Shown: one piece after another, positions 28,901 to 36,575 of the stretch | Numbering within the stretch: the first letter of the stretch is position 1 | How the letters are laid out: the number at the start of each line of letters is the position of its first letter | Assembly: GCF_900312745.1 (NCBI RefSeq) | Contig: NZ_OMPD01000014.1 | Span: 558,001 to 622,000 of the forward strand | Origin: Aquimarina sp. AU58 | GTDB taxonomy: Bacteria; Bacteroidota; Bacteroidia; Flavobacteriales; Flavobacteriaceae | DNA length: 64,000 bases | Reading direction: 5' to 3' | Notes under the pieces: generated by a model | Database searches by the model: none | What the model was told of the DNA's origin: nothing | Seen by the model: the letters and a program-made list of their open reading frames with translations, nothing else | Position numbers and translations under genes: made by a program

Positions 28901-31900
28901 TATTTCTTCAAGAGAGGATTTTGATAAAGTATCAGTTTCTAAACCTGCTAATATCTCACTCAAGTCACTTAATGATATAGATTCTGAAGATATACCCCCG
29001 AGAGTAACACCCAAAGCACAGTTTACCCTTGACCATACTGCTGGACATGCATTAGAAGTATCTAATGCTTCAAAGGCGATCTCTTCTATAAAATTATATG
29101 ATAGGAGTCAGGGAGTTTACAGTCTTGATATTGATACAAAAACAGGCAATACACTTTCTAAAGAATTAATAGAAGAATTGGTGCATAGTCTTGATTATGT
29201 AAAAACCCTTCCGTTGTTAAAAGTATTGATATTAACAGGCACGGGTGAAACGTTCCTTCAAGGTGATCGGGAGGCTTATAATGAATCTATAACTCAAGGG
29301 CTTTACCAATCTATAGTGTCTTTTCCTTATCCAATAATAGCAGAGATGCAGGGAGATGCCATGGGATCAGGTTTCTTACTGGGAGCTTTATGTGATTTTA
29401 TGGTTTGTAGTGAGGACTCGCGATATGGTTATACAGATATAACAGTTGGATTGTTTCCTGCTAGGAAAGAAGAATCTTTGTTTGGTGAGCGTTTAGGAGA
29501 TGTGCTTTCCAGAGATTTTTTATATCGTTTTGGAGTATCAACAGGGGCTGCTTTGAAGAAAAGAGGTTGGAGTGTTCCGATTGTTACTTCTAATGAAGTG
29601 CACCAATATGTAGAAGATCTAGCCTTATCATTGAGTGAAAAGCCTGTAACTTCTCTTGGATTATTAAAGCAGCATCTTGGTCGTGATCTAGAGAAGCAAG
29701 TAGCAGGATTAAAGCAGGTAAATACTTTTAAGGCAGAAGATAAATTCACAGGATCTGATAATGTGGTAACCACCCGATCCAAATACATAGAACTGGAGTC
29801 CCCTATAGAGGGAGTGCTCACAATCAGGATAGCTACAGGAGATAAAAACTATAAACTAAAAACCCTTATTTCCGGTTTAGAGGATATTTTAAATCAGTTA
29901 GAAAATACATCGGCTTATAAGGTTATTGTACTTAGCAGCGCAGCCAAAGACTTTTTAAGGGTATCTAAATTATCAAATTCAGTATCGTCTATTAAACAAC
30001 TTCAAAACCTACTGATTAATGCTCCTGTTCCCGTGATTGCAGCTTTTGAAGGAAATGCTACAGATATAGGTTGGTTACTAGGTCAGTGTTGTGATGTGTG
30101 TATCTATCATACCGAAGGTATATATTCGGCTTCGGGGCTAGTTGGAGTAGCAGAAATAGGTAGTTTATCACTTCCGTTTTTTGTTCGTGGGTTAGGAGAT
30201 TACCTGGCTCAGGAGGTATTGCTTACCGGTAGGGAGTATAGTGGTTTGGAGCTACAACAGCAGAGAGGTTCTGTAGTGCTTTCAGCAGATCCGATTATAG
30301 AGGCCTTAGATCAGGCTGGATATTGGTCATCGCTACCTATTGAAGTTATACGAGATTGGAAAAAGGCTCAGCAGACGATATTAAGATCAGTATTAGATAA
30401 GTTACCAATCTGGATAGAAAGCGAAGAAGTAGGTTCAACCTCATTACCAGAGGTAGTAACAGCAATAGGATTAACATCACAAGTTATAAAAGCTACTGTT
30501 CATCCAGAAGGAATAGTGGAGATAAAGATGGAAGACCGAGAGGCCAAGAATATGTTTTCAGATGCCTTTATGGAAGGAATGATAGAGATCTTCGATCATA
30601 TAGCCGCATCTTCCATATACAAGGTGGTGATCTTAACAGGATATGACAGTTACTTTGCATCTGGTGGTACCAAAGAGAGTCTATTGGCAATCCAGAAAGG
30701 TAAGGCTAAATTTACCGATACAAAGATCTTTCAACTGGCACTGGATTGTAATATTCCTGTAATTGCATCAATGCAGGGCCATGGTATTGGAGCAGGATGG
30801 TCTATGGGTATGTTTAGTGATTTCCCAATATTAAGTAGAGAAAGTCATTATGTGAGTCCTTATATGAATTACGGATTTACTCCCGGAGCAGGTGCAACAC
30901 TAATTTTTCCGAAGCGTATAGGTTATGATCTTGCGCGTGGTACATTGCTAACGGGAATAGAATATCCTGGAGAGGAATTAAAGAAAAAAGGAGTATCCTT
31001 ACCGGTTGTTTCCCGTAGAGAGATTGGAGAGTTTACATTTACATTGGCCAGAGAATTAACGCGCAATACCCGTGATAGTTTAATTGCCTTTAAGCATCAG
31101 ATGACTCGTGATGTCAAGGGGCATATAGAGGATATATGCGCACGAGAACTGACAATGCATGATGAGACTTTTGTAGGCCGTTTAGATACTCTAGCTCTAA
31201 TAGAAGATAACTTTAAAACGGCATCAAGTACAAAAAATCAACAACTCATTAAAGAGAAACCAGTTTTATCTTCAGCTAAAAATACACCACAAGGTAAGTA
31301 CACACTACCTATGGTTATCAATAAGCTCAAATTATTATTGGTCGGGGAGTTACACCTGGAAGAAGACGAAATTGAAGAGGATAGTCAGTTTGTAGATCTG
31401 GGGTTAGATTCTATTGTTGGGGTTACCTTTATCCGTAAGATCAATGAACTATATCATATTTCATTACAAGCTACTATCGTTTATAGTTATTCTACACTTT
31501 CAGCTTTGAGTGCTTATGTGTTGAAAGAAACTAGGGAACAAGAAAAAGAAGTTGTTGTATCAATTGAGTCATCAGTTTCTACTATTACTTCAACTAACAC
31601 AGTACTTAGCAATGAAAGGCGATCAAATATACTATCAGATTTAAGACAATTATTAGCCAGGGAGTTACACCTGGAAGAAGAAGAGATTGATGAGGGCAGC
31701 CAGTTTGTAGACCTGGGACTGGACTCTATTGTAGGAGTTACTTTTATCCGTAAGATTAATGAAATGTTTGGTGTTTCATTACAGGCAACTATTGTATATA
31801 GCTATGCTACATTATCTGCATTAAGTGAGCATATACAACAAGAATTAGGAGTTCAAGTAGAGGAAGTGAGCAGTCCGACTGTTGATTTTCTACAGAAAGA

Positions 31901-34865
31901 AAAAAGAAGACAGCTAAAACAGATCGTAAGAAAAGAACTTAGCTCGTGGCGAAAAGATACTTCATTGCGCAATACTTCATTAAGAACAGATAAAGGTATT
32001 TCAGGAGGCATAGCTATTATTGGTATGTCTGGTCAGTTTCCCAAAGCAGAAAATGTTGATGTATTCTGGCAGAATATAGCTGGAGGTAAGGATTGCATCA
32101 GTGAGATACCTGAGGGACGTTGGGATATTGATAAATACTATGAAGATGGAGACGCTGTCCCGGGAAAGACCTATAGCAAATGGATGGGAGCACTGGAGGG
32201 GTATGACTTATTTGATCCTATGTTTTTTAATATCTCACCAGTAGAGGCCGAAAGTATGGATCCGCAACAGCGGTTGTTTTTACAATCCTGTTGGCATACT
32301 ATAGAGCATTCAGGTTACAATCCACATGCATTTTCAGGTAGTAAATGCGGGGTATATGTCGGATGTGCTTATGGGGATTATCAAATGTTATCAAGAGAAG
32401 ATCAATTAAGTGCTCAAGGTTTTACAGGAGGTTCTACTTCAATTCTGGCGGCTCGTATTTCTTACTTTTTAAATTTACAAGGTCCTTGTATATCAATGGA
32501 TACAGCCTGTTCTTCTTCATTAGTAGCTATTGCCAATGCATGCGATGCCCTGGTATCGGGTAGTATTGATGCTGCTTTGGCTGGAGGAGTTTACGTAATG
32601 GCTGGTCCGGATATGCATATTAAAGCAGCGCAATCCGGTATGCTTTCTCCAGATGGTAAATGCCATACTTTTGATCAGCAGGCCAATGGTTTTGTACCTG
32701 GCGAAGGAGTTGGAACGGTTATGCTCAAAAGAATAGAGGATGCCGAAAAAGATGGAGATAATATCCTCGGAGTGATCAGAGGTTGGGGCGTTAACCAGGA
32801 TGGAAAGACCAATGGTATTACAGCTCCTAACACAGAATCACAAACCTTGTTAGAACAACAGGTATATAATCAGTTCCAAATAGACCCAAATAATATCCAG
32901 TTGATAGAGACTCATGGTACTGGTACGAAGTTGGGAGACCCTATCGAAATAGAAGGATTACGTAAGACCTTTAAAAAATATACTCAGGAAAAAGAATATT
33001 GTGCCTTGGGTTCAATAAAGAGTAACATAGGACACTGTTTAACCGCAGCCGGAGTAGCAGGGGTTATTAAGGTACTACAATCCTTAAAACATCAGCAGTT
33101 ACCACCCACTATAAATTTTGAACAGCTAAACGAACATATCAATCTGGATGATAGTCCGTTTTATGTAAACACTAAACTTAGAGACTGGAAGGTTGAAGAA
33201 GGTCAGCAACGGCAAGCGGCGATCAGTTCTTTTGGATTTAGTGGTACTAATGCACATTTGGTATTAGAAGAATATGTTCCTGAGCCTAGGATAGCAGATC
33301 AAAAATCGGTTCAGGTTGTTAGACAAGATGAAGCACTTATGATCCCGTTATCAGCCCGATCAGAAGAACAGCTACAACAAAAGGCATCTGATCTGTTAAG
33401 TTTTGTAAAAGAAAAGAAAGGATCTCTAAGTTTGTTAGAGATATCATATACCCTTCAAGTAGGCAGGGAAGCTATGGAAGAACGTCTTGGACTTATGATA
33501 AGTGAGGTGAATCAACTAATAGAAAAACTTCAGGATTACGTCCAGGGTAAAGAGAATATCAATGGTGTATATCGAGGGCAGGTAAAACGAAATAGAGAAG
33601 GTCTGCGTATCATCAGCAATGATGATGATATGAAAGAAACCATTATAGATAACTACATAAATCAAAGGAAATTATCGAAATTACTGGATTTATGGGTTAA
33701 AGGCCTGGAGTTGGATTGGAACAAACTTTACGGAGACCATAAACCTAATCGTATCAACTTACCATTGTATCCATTTGCCAGAGAACGGTACTGGGTTGAT
33801 AGTGTTGAAGAAAAGAATAGTTATGCAAATGGGATCACAACATCATCCATTTTACATCCATTATTACATGCAAACACTTCAGACTTTAGTAAGCAGAGTT
33901 ATAGTGCAACATTTAGCGGAAAAGAATTTTTTCTAAAAGACCATCAGGTTTTTAACCAGAAAGTCCTTCCAGGAGTGGCATATCTCGAAATGGCCCGCAC
34001 TGCTATCGAAAAATCTATACCTTCACCTATAAAATCTACCATTTTAGAGTTGAACAACATCATTTGGATTCAACCTTTTGCTATAATAGATGAGAAGAAA
34101 CAAATAAATATCGCCCTGTTTTTAGATGATTCGAATTCTGAACAGTACCCGCAAATAGATTACGAAATCTATAGTCATAATAAAGAAGAAGACATCATAC
34201 ATTTTCAAGGGAAAGCGGTTTTTAGTAATCAAACGATTCTAGAAAAAATAGATATTGATCAACTTAGAGATCAAATGACAGTTGGAAAGTTAGCACAAAA
34301 CAATATTTATAACGCTTTTGCCCAAATGGGACTTCAATACGGACTCGCACATCAGGGGATACAAGTAATCTACCAAGGGGAAAGACAAGTACTGGCCAAC
34401 TTAACCTTGCCAGAAACAGCTAAAAATGAACAAAATAATTATCTGTTACATCCTAGTTTAATGGATAGTGCTCTGCAGGCCACTATTGGCTTATTTCAGA
34501 ATCTGGATCAAATTCCAGAGCAACCATTACTCCCTTTTGCACTAGGGTCTTTACGTATAATCTCTGCTTGTACCCCAGAAATGGTGATCTGGGCACGGTA
34601 TGCTAAGGATAGTAAACCTGGAGATAAACTTATTAAAGTAGACCTTGATCTATGCGATCAGGAAGGAAATATATGCGTGCAGATTAGAGAGATGGCTTTT
34701 CGTGTTATGAAAAATGAGAAAGAGCCAATGAATACAACAACTGGTGATTTATTGAGCATCACTATTAATGGGACATCAACTTTTAATGATGTCTATTATC
34801 AAAGCCTTATCCAAAGCGTATTAAATAAAGAGCTTTCTGATGAAGAAGCTGTGGAATTAGTTTAA
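24267..34865 (+). CDS. Trans-AT polyketide synthase PKS2: second half of module 4, module 5, first half of module 6
   Basis: This 3532-residue protein has N-terminal docking helices (1-32), KR (42-465), ACP (492-572), KS5 (621-1063, Cys797), a degenerate DH (1244-1502), three crotonase domains (1602-1820, 1837-2053, 2072-2313), two ACPs (2345-2427 and 2452-2532), KS6 (2580-3003, Cys2748), DH (3193-3480) and C-terminal docking helices. The start is GTG at 24267: its first residues align without gaps to the ATG start of PKS3 (MKFELLKIYQDV against MKENLKKIFQDI), which supports this start. The protein begins and ends inside split modules. Its crotonase block is nearly identical in DNA to that of PKS1, while its overall layout duplicates the first two thirds of PKS3. 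Expected contribution: a double bond, then a beta-branch, then half of another double bond. Confidence 0.95.
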   Translation: MKFELLKIYQDVSSGKLTQKEALEKIKVVKQQNAEETRSVLLAKFDWTPVVLDVSSNDEIEYEQYHLILCEISHLKEKHINSSLSPSKVWSFSVDQKQNISERFSEYALSCFELIQNILINKPEGKVLIQLVVPNEGEDIILAGLSGLLKTAALENPLLVPQLLLIDPKVQANDLALQLKDNQSNPDDQLIKYEQDIRYVLKREEIHAIEVHPKIAFKDQGVYLITGGMGGLGLLFTKEILKQTTRSRIILTGRSVLTPEKKILLEELPSRNNEVEYYQLELDNAKEVNKVISDIVKEKGGLNGILHCAGMTSDNFIIKKTSEEFIRVLSPKVRGTYNLDQSSKDIDLDFMVLFSSVASQLGNVGQSDYAAANGFMDEFAIYRNQEVARGHRIGHTLSVNWPLWEEGGMQINRENQEVLRKKFGMYPMPATTGIDAFYKTLELGYGQALVVEGNSTQIRRTFLENREEKAKPVLASSHNGQQVVSTINTENLQGKTEKYLCDQFAISLKLASHKIDPNAPLEKYGIDSILAMSLTDQLEKTFGSLPKTLFFEYQTIHELAEYFSKSHASQLSKLFMLGKKFQEKEIEKTPKKETGSSSKIRLNRRRRIVTPKGTDKLIESDPIAIVGLSGRYPESENIDAYWKNLREGKDCITEVPKDRWDWRDYYSDDRTEAGRHYSKWGGFIAGVDEFDPRFFNISPREATSIDPQERLFLEHVWMAIEDAGYTRSSLQIPHKDGLPGQVGVYVGMMYSEYQLFGAEASMQGNPMSLSGSYASIANRVSYFLNLHGPSMTLDTMCSSSLTAIHLACQDLKEGRTDLSIAGGVNVSVHPNKYLMLSTGQFISSEGHCQSFGEGGDGYIPGEGVGTVILKRLSEAKRDGNHIYGVIKGSSLNHGGKTNGYSVPNPKAQASAIRQALTASGTDPRHISYIEAHGTGTKLGDPIEISALTKAFEEGNDVIKTGYCQIGSAKSNIGHCESAAGIAGLTKVLLQMRYRQIVPSLHSNRLNPHIDFDKTPFIVNQELRDWDAPILDGKELPRIAGISSFGAGGSNAHLIIEEYIDSDILSFNGSGSDFMIPLSAKKPLQLEQKIRDLLDFIRFSIASGDFLDLGAMAYTFQVGRESMDERVGFVASSIDELTQKLESYLKSTDNITGIYRGQVKRDQDSLTSYATGGLDIEQMVQQWIKDRNYLSLIEVWSKGQDIDWQELYVNTHPKLISLPTYPFARERYWIDIVDTKASVKGKVTSALHPLLHRNISDLSYQVYSSTFRGDEFYISGSQDRELPVSVYLEMARAAIADSLPNKEKSTTIEFRDIVWTGPLSIQKDLRVDIALLPQTKDIIDFEIYGQEGEEELIYCQGSSIVSTESSKAILDIAMLKKQIGNEGIRSAYDLPLSEVVSVYHNSTQLLIQLTLPESLPLSEETYRLHPTMLENALQLGSRLFAGDHQKVLPMGIASLEVIDSCTREMFVWLRPSNQAGTLDIDLCNKQGEVCVQVRGVGYEGEVKILEEALVREYEVSGVSLPPKEVDMLPKELPIPTRVLHTTDDTIISSREDFDKVSVSKPANISLKSLNDIDSEDIPPRVTPKAQFTLDHTAGHALEVSNASKAISSIKLYDRSQGVYSLDIDTKTGNTLSKELIEELVHSLDYVKTLPLLKVLILTGTGETFLQGDREAYNESITQGLYQSIVSFPYPIIAEMQGDAMGSGFLLGALCDFMVCSEDSRYGYTDITVGLFPARKEESLFGERLGDVLSRDFLYRFGVSTGAALKKRGWSVPIVTSNEVHQYVEDLALSLSEKPVTSLGLLKQHLGRDLEKQVAGLKQVNTFKAEDKFTGSDNVVTTRSKYIELESPIEGVLTIRIATGDKNYKLKTLISGLEDILNQLENTSAYKVIVLSSAAKDFLRVSKLSNSVSSIKQLQNLLINAPVPVIAAFEGNATDIGWLLGQCCDVCIYHTEGIYSASGLVGVAEIGSLSLPFFVRGLGDYLAQEVLLTGREYSGLELQQQRGSVVLSADPIIEALDQAGYWSSLPIEVIRDWKKAQQTILRSVLDKLPIWIESEEVGSTSLPEVVTAIGLTSQVIKATVHPEGIVEIKMEDREAKNMFSDAFMEGMIEIFDHIAASSIYKVVILTGYDSYFASGGTKESLLAIQKGKAKFTDTKIFQLALDCNIPVIASMQGHGIGAGWSMGMFSDFPILSRESHYVSPYMNYGFTPGAGATLIFPKRIGYDLARGTLLTGIEYPGEELKKKGVSLPVVSRREIGEFTFTLARELTRNTRDSLIAFKHQMTRDVKGHIEDICARELTMHDETFVGRLDTLALIEDNFKTASSTKNQQLIKEKPVLSSAKNTPQGKYTLPMVINKLKLLLVGELHLEEDEIEEDSQFVDLGLDSIVGVTFIRKINELYHISLQATIVYSYSTLSALSAYVLKETREQEKEVVVSIESSVSTITSTNTVLSNERRSNILSDLRQLLARELHLEEEEIDEGSQFVDLGLDSIVGVTFIRKINEMFGVSLQATIVYSYATLSALSEHIQQELGVQVEEVSSPTVDFLQKEKRRQLKQIVRKELSSWRKDTSLRNTSLRTDKGISGGIAIIGMSGQFPKAENVDVFWQNIAGGKDCISEIPEGRWDIDKYYEDGDAVPGKTYSKWMGALEGYDLFDPMFFNISPVEAESMDPQQRLFLQSCWHTIEHSGYNPHAFSGSKCGVYVGCAYGDYQMLSREDQLSAQGFTGGSTSILAARISYFLNLQGPCISMDTACSSSLVAIANACDALVSGSIDAALAGGVYVMAGPDMHIKAAQSGMLSPDGKCHTFDQQANGFVPGEGVGTVMLKRIEDAEKDGDNILGVIRGWGVNQDGKTNGITAPNTESQTLLEQQVYNQFQIDPNNIQLIETHGTGTKLGDPIEIEGLRKTFKKYTQEKEYCALGSIKSNIGHCLTAAGVAGVIKVLQSLKHQQLPPTINFEQLNEHINLDDSPFYVNTKLRDWKVEEGQQRQAAISSFGFSGTNAHLVLEEYVPEPRIADQKSVQVVRQDEALMIPLSARSEEQLQQKASDLLSFVKEKKGSLSLLEISYTLQVGREAMEERLGLMISEVNQLIEKLQDYVQGKENINGVYRGQVKRNREGLRIISNDDDMKETIIDNYINQRKLSKLLDLWVKGLELDWNKLYGDHKPNRINLPLYPFARERYWVDSVEEKNSYANGITTSSILHPLLHANTSDFSKQSYSATFSGKEFFLKDHQVFNQKVLPGVAYLEMARTAIEKSIPSPIKSTILELNNIIWIQPFAIIDEKKQINIALFLDDSNSEQYPQIDYEIYSHNKEEDIIHFQGKAVFSNQTILEKIDIDQLRDQMTVGKLAQNNIYNAFAQMGLQYGLAHQGIQVIYQGERQVLANLTLPETAKNEQNNYLLHPSLMDSALQATIGLFQNLDQIPEQPLLPFALGSLRIISACTPEMVIWARYAKDSKPGDKLIKVDLDLCDQEGNICVQIREMAFRVMKNEKEPMNTTTGDLLSITINGTSTFNDVYYQSLIQSVLNKELSDEEAVELV
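28854..31075 (+). repeat. Copy B of the 2.2 kb crotonase-block repeat
   Basis: This is the counterpart of 8869-11090, collinear without any length change. In the patch around 30656-30745 this copy instead resembles PKS3 (41170-41260) in sequence (FASGGTKxSLLAIQxGKAKF), which points to exchange among all three blocks. Confidence 0.9.
31300..31860 (+). repeat. Tandem ACP pair of module 5
   Basis: Two carrier domains about 75-80 residues long follow each other with a linker of about 25 residues. Both carry FVDLGLDSIVGVTFIRKIN and a near-identical third helix (LQATIVYSY), so one arose from the other. Tandem ACPs are common in beta-branching modules and are thought to raise throughput. Confidence 0.85.
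32005..34865 (+). other. Module 6, first half: KS6 - DH - C-terminal docking helices
   Basis: KS6 (Cys2748, DTACSSSL; ETHGTGT; NIGHCLTAAG) belongs with KS2 and KS8, the group following crotonase blocks. The DH keeps His and Pro (DHQVFNQKVLPG, with Asn in place of the motif glycine) and HPSLMDSALQA, so it is probably active. The tail YYQSLIQSVLNKELSDEEA is a docking segment closely resembling the tail of PKS1. Confidence 0.82.
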
Positions 34866-34898
34866 CACTGAATTTTCGAGAAAAATTTGAAAGAAAAG

Positions 34899-36575
34899 AT
34901 GAAGGAAAACCTAAAAAAAATATTCCAAGATATTTCCAAAGGAAAACTTACGCAAACTGAAGCATTAGAAAAAATTAAAACTATAAAGTTACAAGAACAA
35001 GGTAAAGTTATAGGAACAATGCTCTCTACTCCGGTTTGGAGAAAAGATATGTCAGTATCTGAAGGTGAAATACAATATACTGAGCATCATATCATTTTTT
35101 GCGAAATACCTCAGTTAAAGGAAAATGAAATAAAAGAGCTACTTCCAGATTGTCATTTTGTACGTTTATCCTCAGGAGAAGATCAAAGTATTGCCGACCG
35201 ATATGAACGTCATGCTATGTCGTGTTTTGACTACCTCCAACAGATACTTTCTAATAAACCTCAGGGCAACATATTGATTCAGATAGTCATAGGTAATGAC
35301 GTAGAACAGGTTGTTTTTATGGGGCTTTCGGGCTTGTTACAAACGGCTACTCTTGAGAATCCAGTACTGAAAGGGCAAATCATACGTACTCAGCTTGATA
35401 TAGAGGCAAAAGAACTTTCTTTACAGCTTCAAGAAAATGTATCGAGTTTTGATCATCAGGTTAAATATGATCAGAATATCCGTTATGTTTTGAAAAGGGA
35501 AGAAATACTGGCGAGTGATGTAAGTCCTAAAATAGCATTCAAAGACCGTGGCGTATATCTTATTACCGGAGGTATGGGAGGTTTAGGTATTTTATTTATC
35601 AAAGAAATCCTAAAACAAACCAGTCATTCCAGAGTTATTGTAACCGGTCGTTCTGCATTGACTACAGAGAGAAAAGCAATTCTTGAAGCATTGCCGATAC
35701 GTAACAATACAATTGAATATCGACAATTGGACTTAAGTAATTTAGAACAGGTAAACCAACTTATAATTACGATATCCAAAGAGTATAAACAATTAAATGG
35801 TATTCTCCATTGTGCTGGTATGACCTCTGATAATTTCATTGTTAAAAAGACAAGAGATGAATTTGGTAGTGTACTCATTCCAAAAGTAACAGGTACTTTC
35901 AACCTGGATCAGGCTAGTAAGGATATTGACTTAGACTTTTTGGTGTTGTTTTCTTCTGTGGCATCGCAAATAGGCAATGTAGGTCAGGCAGATTATGCAG
36001 CGGCTAATGGATTTATGGATCAATTTGCTGTGTACCGAAATCAGTTGGTTCAAAAAGACCAACGACAGGGACACACCTTATCTATCAACTGGCCACTATG
36101 GCAAGACGGTGGTATGCAAATAGATCAGGCAAGTCAGGAGGTATTAAAACAAACTATGCAAATACAACCGATGGAAACCATTGTTGGAATGCATGCATTT
36201 TATTGTAGTCTGGAATTAAACCAAGATCAGGTCCTGGTAATAAAGGGTGATTTATCTCAATTACATAACAATAAAAAAATAGATCAAAAGATTATAAATT
36301 CTCCAATGATTACCAACAACGGTCATAGTGATCTTTTTGAAAAAACTGAAGATTACTTGTGTAAAGAATTCTCTTTACTATTAAAGTTGACTTCTCGTAA
36401 GATTGACCCTCAGGAACCATTAGAAAAATATGGTATCGACTCCATACTAGCAATGAAATTTACAAGCCAGTTAGAGGAAACCTTTGGTGCTTTGCCAAAA
36501 ACACTATTTTTTGAATACCAAACTATTAGAGAGCTTACAGAATACTTTGTGAAATCATATCAGCATCAACTAACC
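34899..36575 (+). other. Module 6, second half: docking helices - KR - ACP
   Basis: The helices (LKKIFQDISKGKLTQTEALE) are nearly the same as those at the start of PKS2. The KR is complete (TGGMGGLG; FSSVAS; DYAAANGF), and the ACP motif is YGIDSILAM. With the DH at the end of PKS2 it should give a double bond. Confidence 0.82.

Larger units (their letters stand above)
26128..31860 (+). other. Module 5: KS5 - degenerate DH - ECH - ECH - ECH - ACP - ACP (beta-branching)
   Basis: KS5 has Cys797 in DTMCSSSL, the variant shared with KS7, KS10 and KS11, all following KR-containing modules; acceptance of unsaturated chains is inferred. The DH relic keeps the fold but lacks the histidine (ISGSQDRELPVS) and has Glu for Asp in HPTMLENALQL. 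The third crotonase domain keeps SGGTKESLL and YGFTPGAGAT. Two ACPs follow, each with LGLDSIVGVTF; phenylalanine replaces the +6 tryptophan found in module 1. Confidence 0.8.
24267..33800 (+). repeat. Paralogous 9.5 kb unit, copy 1 (docking-KR-ACP-KS-DH*-ECHx3-ACP-ACP-KS)
   Basis: The domain order and the protein sequence run parallel to 34899-44335 of PKS3, beginning at the very first residue of each protein. Similarity is strong in docking, KR, ACP and KS regions (for example YSKWGGFI and the PNPKAQASAI stretch), but the DNA is visibly diverged, so this duplication is older than the crotonase-block exchange with PKS1. Confidence 0.75.

Noticed and set aside
31300..31860. A PUFA-synthase-type enzyme, suggested by tandem ACPs and repeated DH folds
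   Set aside because: There is no AT or ER, the KS domains are of twelve different types, and the linkers and split modules are those of a modular trans-AT PKS.
34887..34898. TTG start for PKS3 four codons upstream
   Set aside because: The ATG at 34899 aligns exactly with the first residue of PKS2, so it is the better start.
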